64,000 nt of DNA from Lachnospiraceae bacterium (lineage in GTDB: Bacteria; Bacillota; Clostridia; Lachnospirales; Lachnospiraceae), in assembly GCA_949383255.1 (NCBI GenBank), contig CASJPF010000016.1, positions 1-64,000 of the forward strand, read 5' to 3'. Positions 44,516 to 53,958 of this stretch are shown here, one piece after another. A model generated the notes under the pieces. The model was given only the letters and a program-made list of their open reading frames with translations. It ran no database searches and was not told where the DNA came from. Both the position numbers and the translations under genes were made by a program. How positions within the stretch are numbered: position 1 is the first letter of the stretch; each line of letters opens with the position of its first letter.

Positions 44516-45979
44516 ATGTCTAAAAAAGTAAGATGCAGATATGCGCCAAGCCCAACGGGCAGAATGCATGTTGGAAATCTGCGCTCTGCATTATATGAGT
44601 TTTTGATTGCGAAGCACGCGGGGGGAGATTTTATTTTTCGTTTGGAGGATACTGACCGCGAGCGTTATGTAGAGGGTGCAGTTGATATTATTTACAATAC
44701 GTTAAAAGAAACAGGACTGACATATGATGAAGGACCCGATAAGGATAAAGGATATGGACCTTATGTGCAGAGTGAGCGTGTGCAGGCAGGCATTTATATG
44801 AAGTACGCAAAGGAACTGATTGACAAGGGCGAGGCATATTATTGTTTCTGTGATAAAGAACGGCTTGCCACGCTAAAATCAGAGGTTGTGGAAGGAAAGG
44901 AAATCACAGTTTATGACAAGCACTGCCTTGGACTTTCTAAAGAGGAAATCGAGCAGAAACTTGCAAGTGGGATTCCTTATGTGATTCGTCAAAACAACCC
45001 AACAGAAGGCACTACAAGTTTTCATGATGAGCTTTACGGAGATATTACAATTGACAATTCCGAGCTCGATGATATGATTTTAATTAAGTCTGATGGATAC
45101 CCTACCTATAATTTTGCAAATGTAGTAGACGACCATTTAATGGAAATAACACATGTTGTTCGCGGCAATGAATATCTGTCCTCCACGCCTAAATATAATC
45201 GTTTATATGAGGCGTTTGGCTGGGAAATACCAACTTATGTGCATCTGCCACTAATTACAGACGAGGAGCACAAAAAACTTAGCAAGCGCAGTGGCCATTC
45301 TTCATTTGAAGATATTGTAGAACAGGGGATTTTGCCAGAAGCAATTATAAATTTTGTTGCGCTACTTGGTTGGAGTCCAGAGGACAATCGAGAAATTTTC
45401 ACTCTTGAAGAACTAATTCGTGATTTTGACTATACTAGAATTAATAAATCTCCGTCTGTATTTGATATGAATAAACTCAGATGGATGAATAGCGAGTATA
45501 TTAAGGCGATGGAGTTTGATCGGTTTTATGAGATGGCGCTTCCCTATATGAAAGAGGTTATAAGCAAGGATTTGGATTTAAAGAAAATCGCTGTTATGGT
45601 AAAAACCAGAATTGAGACATTCCCTGACATAAAAAATTTGATTGGATTCTTTGAGACATTGCCAGCGTATGACACAACAATGTATACACATAAAAAAATG
45701 AAGACGACAGAAGAAAGTGCATTGATTGTGTTAAAAGAGATTCTTCCGTTATTAGAAGCGCAGGAAGACTATTCCAATGATGCGCTCTATCAGCTTTTAT
45801 TGTCCTATGTAACAGAAAAGGAAGTGAAAAACGGATATGTTATGTGGCCAATAAGAACAGCAGTTTCTGGATTACAAATGACACCTGCTGGGGCAACAGA
45901 GATTATGGAAATTCTTGGAAAAGAAGAAACCCTAATAAGGATTAGAAAGGGTATTGAATTACTTGAAAATACTAGATAA
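44516..45979 (+). CDS. gltX: Glutamyl-tRNA synthetase
   Basis: A 487-residue class I synthetase charging tRNA-Glu (and in many Firmicutes tRNA-Gln). ATP-binding motifs: [13 protein letters not shown] near residues 11-23 (HIGH variant HVGN) and KKLSKRSG (KMSKS variant). [16 protein letters not shown] and the C-terminal anticodon-binding helices are present. GGAGG precedes ATG 44516. It overlaps the next gene by 26 nt. Confidence 0.96.
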   Translation: MSKKVRCRYAPSPTGRMHVGNLRSALYEFLIAKHAGGDFIFRLEDTDRERYVEGAVDIIYNTLKETGLTYDEGPDKDKGYGPYVQSERVQAGIYMKYAKELIDKGEAYYCFCDKERLATLKSEVVEGKEITVYDKHCLGLSKEEIEQKLASGIPYVIRQNNPTEGTTSFHDELYGDITIDNSELDDMILIKSDGYPTYNFANVVDDHLMEITHVVRGNEYLSSTPKYNRLYEAFGWEIPTYVHLPLITDEEHKKLSKRSGHSSFEDIVEQGILPEAIINFVALLGWSPEDNREIFTLEELIRDFDYTRINKSPSVFDMNKLRWMNSEYIKAMEFDRFYEMALPYMKEVISKDLDLKKIAVMVKTRIETFPDIKNLIGFFETLPAYDTTMYTHKKMKTTEESALIVLKEILPLLEAQEDYSNDALYQLLLSYVTEKEVKNGYVMWPIRTAVSGLQMTPAGATEIMEILGKEETLIRIRKGIELLENTR

Positions 45980-47837
45980 AAACAGTGTAAACGAAGCCCA
46001 ATACAGGGCGATTACGCACGGAGCTGGGGCAATGCTTGTACTAGCAGGACCTGGCTCCGGCAAAACTTTTGTGGTGACACAGAGAATTAAATATCTGATT
46101 GAACAACATCATATCAAACCGGAGGATATTCTTGTAATTACTTTTACCAAGGCAGCGGCAACAGAGATGCAGGATCGTTTTGCCAAACTGAACGCAGGAA
46201 AACTTTATCCGGTTCATTTCGGTACATTTCACTCAATCTTTTTTCAAATTTTAAGACATACCTATCGTTTTACAGCGCAGAATATTATAAGAGAACGTGA
46301 CAAATATCGTTTTTTGGTACAGATTATCAGTGAGATGCCAGAGGAACTTCATGCTCAAGTGCAAATAGAGGATAATATAGAACTATTACAAAATTTATTG
46401 TCGGAGATTAGCGCTGTAAAAAACAATGGAATTACACCACAGGAAATTCAAAGCACAACGGTATCACAGGCAGAATTTGAATATATTTTTCAAAAGTATA
46501 AACAAGAGATGAATCGTTGTAAATTGATTGATTTTGACGATATGGTTCTTTTGTGTCGCAATCTTCTTGTAGAGCGACCAGATACACTAAAATTGTGGCA
46601 GGAACGCTTTCAGTATATTCTTGTCGATGAATTTCAAGATATTTGCGCATTGCAATATGAAGTTGTAAGGCTGCTTGCCAAACCACAAGACAATCTGTTT
46701 ATTGTGGGAGATGACGATCAATCTATTTACGGTTTTCGTGGGTCAAAACCTGAAATTATGATGAATTTTACAAAAGATTATCCAGAAGCACAACAAGTGT
46801 TACTTAATATTAATTATCGAAGTAAACAAGGAATTGTTGATACTGCCGGAAAGCTGATTGCACACAATAAGATTCGTTTTGCAAAAGAGGTAAAAGCGCA
46901 AAATAAACAGACTGACGGAGTGAATGTATATTCGTTTTCTTCAAAATTAAAACAGGCAGAGAGTATAGTGTTGCTTATTAAACAGTATATGGAACAACCT
47001 GCTGCAAAGTACAGTGACATTGCAATTTTATATCGCACGAACAATCATACAGTGTACACAGCAGATAAATTGATGAAGGAAGGGATTCCGTTTCACATGA
47101 AAGAAAAACCACAAAATATCTATGACAATCCTATTGCAAAAGATATTATTGCATACTTAAACTATGCGTTGTATGAGAATTGTTTGGAAGATTTTTTGCG
47201 GATTATGAATCGGCCAGTGCGCTATATTAAGAAAAGTACAGTGCCACGTCAAGTATTTCGCATGGAAGCCTTAATACAGAATAATAAATCAACAGCGTAC
47301 GTTGTGCAAAATATTGTTGAACTGTATGAATCACTACGATTTATCAAGGGGCTAAATCCTTTTTCAGCAGTAAATTTTATTAGAAAAGGGATTGGATATG
47401 AAGCATTTTTGAAAAAACAGGCGTTGGAGAATGGTAAAGACGCAGCAAAAGAAATAGAACTGTTAGAAGAACTAATGCAACTTGCAAAAGATTTTGAGAC
47501 CATTCCAGAATGGTTGGAACATATACAGAATTATGATACGATAATGCGTGAGATAACACAGCAAGAAAATGATCCAAACTTAGCGCAAACAGATGCAGTG
47601 AGCATGGTGACAATGCATTCTTCTAAGGGACTAGAATGGAACGTTGTAATCTTGCCAGATGTCAATGAGGGCGTTGTCCCGCATAAAAAGGCTATTACAG
47701 ACAATGAACTTGAAGAGGAGCGCAGAATGTTCTATGTGGCAATGACACGCGCAAAAGAGAATCTTTTTCTTTTTTATATTCAAGAAAAAGAGGCAGGAAA
47801 CCTCCTGCCCTCGCGATTTTTAGATGAAATATTATGA
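45954..47837 (+). CDS. UvrD/Rep-like superfamily 1 DNA helicase
   Basis: A 627-residue ATP-dependent 3'-5' DNA helicase. Motifs in order: Q-motif NEAQYRAIT, Walker [20 protein letters not shown], Walker [47 protein letters not shown] and the final [13 protein letters not shown]. It lacks the C-terminal tail of PcrA/UvrD and is about 100 residues shorter. The TTG start at 45954 is inside gltX; a second TTG (45963) is possible. The 3' end overlaps the DUF2225 gene. Confidence 0.9.
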   Translation: MNYLKILDKNSVNEAQYRAITHGAGAMLVLAGPGSGKTFVVTQRIKYLIEQHHIKPEDILVITFTKAAATEMQDRFAKLNAGKLYPVHFGTFHSIFFQILRHTYRFTAQNIIRERDKYRFLVQIISEMPEELHAQVQIEDNIELLQNLLSEISAVKNNGITPQEIQSTTVSQAEFEYIFQKYKQEMNRCKLIDFDDMVLLCRNLLVERPDTLKLWQERFQYILVDEFQDICALQYEVVRLLAKPQDNLFIVGDDDQSIYGFRGSKPEIMMNFTKDYPEAQQVLLNINYRSKQGIVDTAGKLIAHNKIRFAKEVKAQNKQTDGVNVYSFSSKLKQAESIVLLIKQYMEQPAAKYSDIAILYRTNNHTVYTADKLMKEGIPFHMKEKPQNIYDNPIAKDIIAYLNYALYENCLEDFLRIMNRPVRYIKKSTVPRQVFRMEALIQNNKSTAYVVQNIVELYESLRFIKGLNPFSAVNFIRKGIGYEAFLKKQALENGKDAAKEIELLEELMQLAKDFETIPEWLEHIQNYDTIMREITQQENDPNLAQTDAVSMVTMHSSKGLEWNVVILPDVNEGVVPHKKAITDNELEEERRMFYVAMTRAKENLFLFYIQEKEAGNLLPSRFLDEIL

Positions 47838-48590
47838 TTCTTGGGACTCTTGTTCTCGAAGTTTTGTGATTTGTTCTTTCAGTTCCAAACTCTTATCTTT
47901 TAGGCGTGGACTGACACTTCTACTAGTGACAACGCCAGATAAAAGCTGCATGGCAGTCTGGTATTCTCCCTTGCGAAAAGCGTAGTATGCCAAAAGGTAA
48001 TCAAGCGTTGTCTCGTTCATTCCAGCGATAGGAAAGCCTTCGTGCATACGCGCGCTTGTCAAGCGATCATTTGCATTCATTGCCGCATTCTCTGCCTCTT
48101 TAAGATAGAGTTCTTTTTTGGAGGCTGTATCGGAAGCCTCTTCAGGCAACTCATCGGCAAGGTCTTGATACAACCAGCTTATTTTCAGGCAGACATTTCC
48201 AATTTCGCTGTCTTTTCCGCCTTTTGTAATCGTACAGAACAGTACCATTTTCATACGGCTAATTGCCATTTCTGTTGTGTAGAAATCACATACTGTCTCA
48301 GGGTGTGATTTGTAATTGGAACTAATTTTTTCACGAATTAATTTTCGTTGGGTTGCTGTAGTGTTGGTAAAATTTTTGGTCAGTGCGGCAAAACCACAGT
48401 TGGGGCAGCAGATAGCATCGTATTTTGTGATGTTAATATTGCTGTGAATTGGTCTTAAATCAGCCATTGTATCCACAAACTTCGCAGAGTTTGCTTTGAC
48501 TACTTTAGAGTGAAATTGTTTGTCACAAACTGGACAGGTATATTGTTTGTCTATGAGAAGAGCTTTTTCGTTCTTTTCATTTTCCTCCAT
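47832..48590 (-). CDS. DUF2225 family protein
   Basis: A 252-residue protein of the DUF2225 family, common in Clostridia and Bacilli. The N-terminal region has zinc-ribbon cysteines in YTCPVCDKQF and ICCPNCGFA; the remainder is a helical TPR-like array (AYYAFRKGEYQTAMQLL). Function unknown. The start ATG 48590 follows AGGAGG. The stop overlaps the helicase 3' end by 6 nt on the other strand. Confidence 0.85.
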   Translation of the reverse strand: MEENEKNEKALLIDKQYTCPVCDKQFHSKVVKANSAKFVDTMADLRPIHSNINITKYDAICCPNCGFAALTKNFTNTTATQRKLIREKISSNYKSHPETVCDFYTTEMAISRMKMVLFCTITKGGKDSEIGNVCLKISWLYQDLADELPEEASDTASKKELYLKEAENAAMNANDRLTSARMHEGFPIAGMNETTLDYLLAYYAFRKGEYQTAMQLLSGVVTSRSVSPRLKDKSLELKEQITKLREQESQES

Positions 48591-48613
48591 ATGGTTGTCT
48601 TCCTCCTGAATTT

Positions 48614-48946
48614 CTATTCGTTTTTATTTTTAATGAGCTCATCAAACTCAACATTGTCAAGGTATTCATCAAAAGCGTCCGCAACATTGTCATACTCTTC
48701 GTCATCGTCAATGTATGTCAGTTTTGGTTCCGATTCAGGATTTTCTAGGTCTTCCTCATACTGATAAAACCATACCTCGCCATCATCATTGTTTCCATTC
48801 TCATCAAGCGGCAGCAGGGCGATATAATCCTTTTTATCCACAGTTAAAATTGTGATAATTGCACAGTTTACAATTTGACCATCATCAAGTTCAAGTTCAA
48901 CGGTCATCTCTTCATCGCCATAGTTATTTGCGTTGTTGTCTGTCAT
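48614..48946 (-). CDS. DUF1292 family protein
   Basis: A 110-residue highly acidic protein with the DUF1292 core (MTVELELDDGQIVNCAIITI, DYIALLPLDENG) and an Asp/Glu-rich C-terminus. Members are usually encoded near Holliday-junction resolvase or DNA repair genes; their role is unknown. The start is ambiguous: ATG 48946, or the in-frame GTG 48958, which is closer to AAAGG. It is 23 nt upstream of DUF2225 on the same strand, likely an operon. Confidence 0.82.
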   Translation of the reverse strand: MTDNNANNYGDEEMTVELELDDGQIVNCAIITILTVDKKDYIALLPLDENGNNDDGEVWFYQYEEDLENPESEPKLTYIDDDEEYDNVADAFDEYLDNVEFDELIKNKNE

Positions 48947-49443
48947 GAATTTGTACACCAAACCTTTCTAAAAGTTTCAGGGTTCGCCTGTAAACATATC
49001 TTTGAATACACCCTGAGAGTAAATTGGAATTATTGCCAACATTCTTATCTTACCCAAATTATATGGACAAATCAAGAAGTTTTTCCAATTTATTGTGAGT
49101 TGTTTTGCTTTTTTGAAAATATTTTTCAAAAATTAGGTCGATAAAGCGCGAATTACTTGACATAGAGTATAGAAAGCGAGTATCATAAAAATATAGAAAT
49201 GCGTAAACTGACACAGTTCAAGAATGCCATCGGCATTCTTGCTGCGGCGTGCGGGTCAGCTCTGCTGGCATATTACGGATTTGTACGCCTGCAATCCTGC
49301 CGGGAGGCTTATCTTAGTCGGAGATTGTACTTTCGTTGAGACAAAATTGTATATTACTCGCCACTTATAGAAGCGGGAGTTTTCTCCGGATGAGATAAGA
49401 CGGATTTTGTGATTTTGCCGTGAGAGGCACTTGAGGTACTAAA
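48947..49443. other. Intergenic region with structured repeat copy B
   Basis: About 500 bp between divergent genes. It holds the repeat at 49220-49295 and little else that I can identify. Confidence 0.4.
49220..49295 (+). repeat. 76-nt structured repeat, copy B
   Basis: Gapless match to 5133-5208. The 5' hairpin is AAGAATGCC/GGCATTCTT (perfect 9 bp, 49220-49240); the 3' hairpin pairs 49248-49254 with 49281-49287 and GTCAGC with GCTGGC (49255-49260 with 49264-49269). Between copies T-A becomes C-G at one pair and other changes stay as wobbles. It lies upstream of the sirtuin-like gene. Confidence 0.65.
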
Positions 49444-50190
49444 ATGGAAATAAAAACAGATGAAAGGATCATTAACTTCATAAAAAGAAAAATAGAAAAA
49501 TCCAAAAATGTTGTAGCGGTGCTTGGCATAGAGATGCTTGTGGAGAGCGGTGGATGTGATCTTGACACAAATGATGAGAATTATCGCGTGGAGGAAGAGT
49601 ACGGATTTTGCCCAGAGGACATGCTATCAACAAGCTTTTTTAATGCAAAAGTTGAGAAATTTTATCGTTTTTACAAAAAGGAAATTCTGGGAATGCAGAT
49701 GCACTCCACACCCGCGTATGATGCGCTGATGAGACTGCACGCACAGGGTAAGCTCTCCGCAGTAATCAATCAAAATTTTCACGGACTGCCACAGGATGTA
49801 AAATTAAACAAGATAATTGATCTAAATGGTAGTATCCATATTAATCAATGTCCTCACTGTGATAAGGATTTTGATATGCAGTATGTTATAAATGCGAAAG
49901 GGATTCCGCAGTGCGATCACTGCAAAGTAGCAATTAGACCGGGAATCCGTCTGTTGGGAGAGCGCGTTGAGTCAGCGATGATGACACAGGCAGCAGTGGC
50001 TTGTGAAGCGGCAGATGTTCTCTTGATACTCGGGAAGAATATGTACAATGACAGACTTGAATATAGTGCAGCTCCAGAACATGAGCAGCTAAAAGTGCTT
50101 TTTACTAAGAGTGAATTTGAACAAAACAACAAAGTGAATTTTATTATTAGAGATGATATCTGTAAATTCCTACCTCTTATTATCAATTAA
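49444..50190 (+). CDS. Sir2-like protein with substituted catalytic His
   Basis: A 248-residue sirtuin-fold protein. The family layout is clear: GFCPEDMLSTSFFNAKVEKFYRF-type segments, GKLSAVINQNFHGLPQ and the four zinc cysteines Cys136, 139, 157 and 160. The catalytic His of the HG(S/T) motif is Asn128 (DLNGSI), and the NAD loop GAGxS is replaced by VLGIEMLVESGG. TQNID is changed to NQNFH. Deacetylase or ADP-ribosyl activity is therefore unlikely; it may bind NAD or ADP-ribose. It starts at ATG 49444 and is followed by the GH13-like gene. Confidence 0.82.
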   Translation: MEIKTDERIINFIKRKIEKSKNVVAVLGIEMLVESGGCDLDTNDENYRVEEEYGFCPEDMLSTSFFNAKVEKFYRFYKKEILGMQMHSTPAYDALMRLHAQGKLSAVINQNFHGLPQDVKLNKIIDLNGSIHINQCPHCDKDFDMQYVINAKGIPQCDHCKVAIRPGIRLLGERVESAMMTQAAVACEAADVLLILGKNMYNDRLEYSAAPEHEQLKVLFTKSEFEQNNKVNFIIRDDICKFLPLIIN

Positions 50191-50215
50191 ATTACAGCAA
50201 GAATTGTGAGGTTAT

Positions 50216-52237
50216 ATGAAGAGAATAAAAATTAAAAATGGACAGCCCTACCCTTTAGGAGCCTCCGTCAAGGAGAATGGTATCAATTTTTCTATGGTAA
50301 ACAGTTCCAATAAGGAGTGTGGAATTGTGTTTTACCGAAAAGGAGTTGAGCACAAAGAGCGTATTTTATTTGACCAGAAGCATAGAATTGGAAATATTTG
50401 TTGTGTTTTTGTGGAAGGAATTACGGCTAGTAACTGTGAGTATAATTTTTTTATTGGAAATCATATCTTTGTAGACCCTTATGCAAAACGAATTGTTGGC
50501 AATGAAAAATGGCGTTCCGGCGAGTTTGAGCGTCTTCTTTTGCGAGGAGGATTTGATAATGGTGTGTTTGACTGGCAGGGGACAACACCATTGCATATTC
50601 CTTATCAGGAAAGTATTATGTATTGTCTTAATGTTAGAAGCTTTACAAAGCATCCTTCTTCTAAAGTAACAAAAAAGGGGACTTTTGAAGGACTTACCGA
50701 AAAAATTTCCTATCTCAAAGAGCTTGGAGTGAACTCGATAGAATTGATGCCCGCCTATGAGTATGAGGAGTGTGAGTGGGACCCGATAACAACAGAAATC
50801 AAACAGCAGATTGCATATCAAGTGGAGCATATTGATGAGGAACTGCCGTTAGACAAGGAGTCAGAGAGTGCTAAAAGATTAAATTGCTGGGGATATAAGG
50901 AGGCGTTTTACTTTGCGCCAAAAGCATCGTACTCTGCGAGTGGAAATCCTTGTGAAGCGTTTAGAAATATGGTGCAAAAACTTCATAAAAATGGTATAGA
51001 AGTCATTATGCAGTTTTATTTTCCAGATAATATGAAACAGGGGTATATTTTAGAGATTATTAAACATTGGGTTTTAGAATACCATATTGACGGTGTACAT
51101 CTGAAAGGCAGCAGGCTACCATTGACTTTGATTGCTACAGAGCCGCTTTTGGCGGACACAAAGATTATGTGCGAAAATTTTTATCTGCATGAGATTTATC
51201 CAAATGAGAACCCGTCTGTTAAGACATTGGGATATTACAGAGATGAGTTTATGTTTGATATGCGCAGATATCTTAAAGGTGACCAAGATATGCTCAAAAG
51301 TTTTCAGTATCATATGAGAAATGTGAATCCAAAGTGTGGAGTAATTAATTTTATTACAAATTACTATGGATTTACATTGAATGATCTTGTTTCTTATGAG
51401 AGAAAACACAATGAGTTAAATGGTGAGGGTAATACAGATGGGACTGATTACAATTTCAGTTGGAACTGTGGAGCAGAGGGACCGTCGCGGAAAAAAGCAG
51501 TGAAACAGTTGCGGCATAAGCAAATGAAAAATGCGCTTGGATTTTTATTTACAGCGCAGGGAACCCCACTTTTGTATGCAGGAGATGAGTTTGGAAATAG
51601 TCAACATGGCAATAACAATTGTTATTGTCAGGATAATGAGACTGGATGGGTTAATTGGAATGGGCTTTCTGCAAATGCAGATGTGTTTGCCTTTGTAAAG
51701 GAATTAATTGCGTTTCGGAAAAATCACAGTATTCTCCATCTTGGACAAAAACTTACAATGCTTGACCAGTTTGGTCAGGGATATCCTGACCTTTCCTATC
51801 ACGGCGAGGAAGCTTGGAAGGCACAGTTAGAAAGCTATAACAGGCATATTGGAATTATGTACTGTGGGAGGAATGACAAAGGAGATAGCGGGGATTATAT
51901 TTATATCGCCTATAATATGCATTGGAATAGTCATCGGTTTGCATTGCCGTCTATCGCAAATCACAAGTGGGTTTCTGTGATTAGCACAGAGGAAAATCGT
52001 GTTATTTCTGATTTAGACAAAAATACAGAATATATTGATGTCGCGGCGAGAAGTATTTCAATTTTAACTGGTAGAATGTTGTCCGAAGAAGAAAGAAAAC
52101 AAAAAAATGCTCTGTTGGCAAAGGATAACACGCCACAGAAAACGGATACAGTTTCCAGAAAACGTTGTGCGACAACTGTTGTGTCAAAGAACACTGTGAA
52201 GAGGAATCAAAAAAATAAGAATAAAAAGGGTAAATAA
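50216..52237 (+). CDS. GlgX/isoamylase-like GH13 protein, likely inactive
   Basis: A 673-residue protein with an N-terminal CBM48-like domain (YPLGASVKENGINFSMVNS) and a GH13 barrel. The GlgX-type end is well conserved (GDEFGNSQHGNNNCYCQDNE). The catalytic residues are not: the nucleophile motif DGFRFD is DGVHLKG with Lys297 in place of Asp, HD of the transition-state motif is Tyr383-Tyr384 (TNYYGFTL), and DVVYNH is QFYFPDN. Glu320 (MCENFY) may remain. It is probably a glycogen-binding or regulatory paralog. A Lys/Asn-rich tail follows. It starts 25 nt after the sirtuin-like gene. Confidence 0.85.
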   Translation: MKRIKIKNGQPYPLGASVKENGINFSMVNSSNKECGIVFYRKGVEHKERILFDQKHRIGNICCVFVEGITASNCEYNFFIGNHIFVDPYAKRIVGNEKWRSGEFERLLLRGGFDNGVFDWQGTTPLHIPYQESIMYCLNVRSFTKHPSSKVTKKGTFEGLTEKISYLKELGVNSIELMPAYEYEECEWDPITTEIKQQIAYQVEHIDEELPLDKESESAKRLNCWGYKEAFYFAPKASYSASGNPCEAFRNMVQKLHKNGIEVIMQFYFPDNMKQGYILEIIKHWVLEYHIDGVHLKGSRLPLTLIATEPLLADTKIMCENFYLHEIYPNENPSVKTLGYYRDEFMFDMRRYLKGDQDMLKSFQYHMRNVNPKCGVINFITNYYGFTLNDLVSYERKHNELNGEGNTDGTDYNFSWNCGAEGPSRKKAVKQLRHKQMKNALGFLFTAQGTPLLYAGDEFGNSQHGNNNCYCQDNETGWVNWNGLSANADVFAFVKELIAFRKNHSILHLGQKLTMLDQFGQGYPDLSYHGEEAWKAQLESYNRHIGIMYCGRNDKGDSGDYIYIAYNMHWNSHRFALPSIANHKWVSVISTEENRVISDLDKNTEYIDVAARSISILTGRMLSEEERKQKNALLAKDNTPQKTDTVSRKRCATTVVSKNTVKRNQKNKNKKGK

Positions 52238-52239
52238 AG

Positions 52240-52809
52240 GTGCATATTTGGAAACACTTTAAAACAATTACACATCATAAATTTATGGTGATGAAAGGGT
52301 GCTTTTCTGTTGGATTGTATAGGCAGGGATTACTGCATGACCTTTCTAAATATATGCCAAGTGAGTTTTTAGTTGGTGCAAGATATTATCAGGGGACGCA
52401 GAGTCCGAATAATGCGGAGCGAAAGGAAAAAGGTTATTCTTCTGCTTGGCTGCATCACAAGGGCAGGAACAAACATCATTATGAATACTGGATGGATTAC
52501 AGTGCTCATGCGGGCAAAGGTATTATTCCTGCAAAAATGCCAGATAATTATATTGTGGAGATGTTTATTGATCGGGTTGCCGCCTCCAAAAATTACAACA
52601 GAGAAAACTATACAGATAATATGCCCTTAAAGTATTATTTAAGCGGAAATCCTGGTGCTTTTATGCATAAAGAAACAAGAAAAAAACTCGAAAAATTATT
52701 GTATATGTTAGCAGGACATGGAGAGCAATATACAATGCGCTATATTCGCAAGAAAGTTCTTCCCAGAGCGAAGAAACAAAATTCTATAAAAACTAAGAGA
52801 TATAAGTAA
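52240..52809 (+). CDS. DUF5662 family protein
   Basis: A 189-residue soluble protein of the DUF5662 family, function unknown. It has conserved His-rich stretches (TITHHKFMVMKG, WLHHKGRNKHHYEYW), suggesting metal binding. The start is a GTG at 52240, 2 nt after the upstream stop, indicating translational coupling. Confidence 0.8.
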   Translation: MHIWKHFKTITHHKFMVMKGCFSVGLYRQGLLHDLSKYMPSEFLVGARYYQGTQSPNNAERKEKGYSSAWLHHKGRNKHHYEYWMDYSAHAGKGIIPAKMPDNYIVEMFIDRVAASKNYNRENYTDNMPLKYYLSGNPGAFMHKETRKKLEKLLYMLAGHGEQYTMRYIRKKVLPRAKKQNSIKTKRYK

Positions 52810-52875
52810 CCAATAGAATGACTTCTCATATATTAAGTATTAGAAAAAGTGCTTGATGCATGAGGAGTTGTTTTT

Positions 52876-53121
52876 ATGAATTGTTGGTTTTGGATTATCT
52901 TACTGTGGTGTTTCTGTGGAAAAGGCGGTTGCCAAAATAATTGCATGTGCGCGCGTGAGCGCGACAATGATTGTGACTGCAATCCTACATTTCCCACGCC
53001 AGTCGTTCCGCCTTGCTCTCAAAACAATGGCTGTGGCTGCGGCAATGACATGATACAACCACGCGGTTTTGCTGGCTTTGGCGACAACAATACCTGTGGG
53101 TGTGAAGAGAAAGAGAACTAA
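52876..53121 (+). CDS. Small Cys-rich membrane-anchored protein
   Basis: Not recognised. 81 residues: a hydrophobic N-terminal helix (FWIILLWCFC) followed by Cys-, Asn- and Gly-rich repeats (CQNNCMC, CDCN, GCGCGN, CGCEE). GAGGAG 9 nt upstream of ATG 52876 supports it. A 12-cysteine content suggests metal binding or disulfide-linked structure. It stands in its own unit and is followed by a hairpin. Confidence 0.65.
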   Translation: MNCWFWIILLWCFCGKGGCQNNCMCARERDNDCDCNPTFPTPVVPPCSQNNGCGCGNDMIQPRGFAGFGDNNTCGCEEKEN

Positions 53122-53135
53122 GAGAGAACCATTGC

Positions 53136-53164
53136 GGAAGCGTGCACAGATGTTGCACGCTTCC
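53136..53164 (+). terminator. Hairpin after the Cys-rich gene
   Basis: GGAAGCGTGCA pairs perfectly with TGCACGCTTCC around a 7-nt loop. No U tract follows, so it may act as a transcript-stabilising end. Confidence 0.5.
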
Positions 53165-53202
53165 ATGATGTATATTAATTAAGATATTATTGGAGTATTA
53201 AG

Positions 53203-53901
53203 ATGGATGACAGCAATCGAGAGATTGGAAACAAAGTCAATCTCAGAGAGATTTATAGATATTTGGGATATGGTGCAAGGATTCCAGATGACAGTATACA
53301 AAATTTAATTATAGAAGTGCTTGACGCACTGCTTTGTGTGATAAAGCCAAGAAATATCTATAAGGTATTTCATAGTAGTATTTCGGAAAGTCAAGTAGTG
53401 CTGGAGAAATCTGGCAGAATACTAGTTTTTGAAAGTAAAAATCTTGCGGACAACCTTGCACAGTGTAATACTGTTGTTCTGCTTGCAGCAACGTTGGGAA
53501 TTGAGGCGGACAAGTTGTTACAACGTTATGAGATATTGCATATGACTAAGGCGGCAATTGTACAAGCGTGTGGTGCAGCGTGTATTGAGGCCTACTGTAA
53601 TATTTTGCAGGAACAGATATTGGAGGAGTTGTCTAAAAAAGGTACAAAATTGTTTCTACGGCCACGTTTTAGTCCTGGATATGGAGATTTGCCATTACAG
53701 TATCAACGTATGATCTTTCAGGAGTTGGAGTGTACTAAACGAATTGGAATTACGCTCACAGACAGTTTGTTGATGTATCCTACTAAGAGCGTGTCAGCAT
53801 TAATTGGATTGACTGCCAATCCACAAAGTTGCCATATTGATAAATGCAGTCAATGTGATAATATAACGTGCGCATTTCGTTCGGGAACTGTAGAAAAATA
53901 A
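53203..53901 (+). CDS. MetH activation-domain protein
   Basis: A 232-residue protein corresponding to the C-terminal reactivation domain of MetH, which binds AdoMet and returns oxidised cobalamin to the methyl form. The AdoMet-binding signature is RFSPGYGDLPLQYQ and the C-terminal TDSLLMYPTKSVSALIG is characteristic. It is separate from metH, which lies just downstream in the same orientation. This split is common in Clostridia. Confidence 0.9.
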   Translation: MDDSNREIGNKVNLREIYRYLGYGARIPDDSIQNLIIEVLDALLCVIKPRNIYKVFHSSISESQVVLEKSGRILVFESKNLADNLAQCNTVVLLAATLGIEADKLLQRYEILHMTKAAIVQACGAACIEAYCNILQEQILEELSKKGTKLFLRPRFSPGYGDLPLQYQRMIFQELECTKRIGITLTDSLLMYPTKSVSALIGLTANPQSCHIDKCSQCDNITCAFRSGTVEK

Positions 53902-53958
53902 CAGATACCATTTTTAGAATTTAGGGAGTCTGAAAAGAAGCGCATAGGGGGAGAGTTT

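Noticed and set aside
53122-53202. Possible cobalamin or SAM riboswitch before the methionine synthase genes
   Set aside because: Only about 80 nt are available, holding a simple hairpin; no conserved riboswitch elements.
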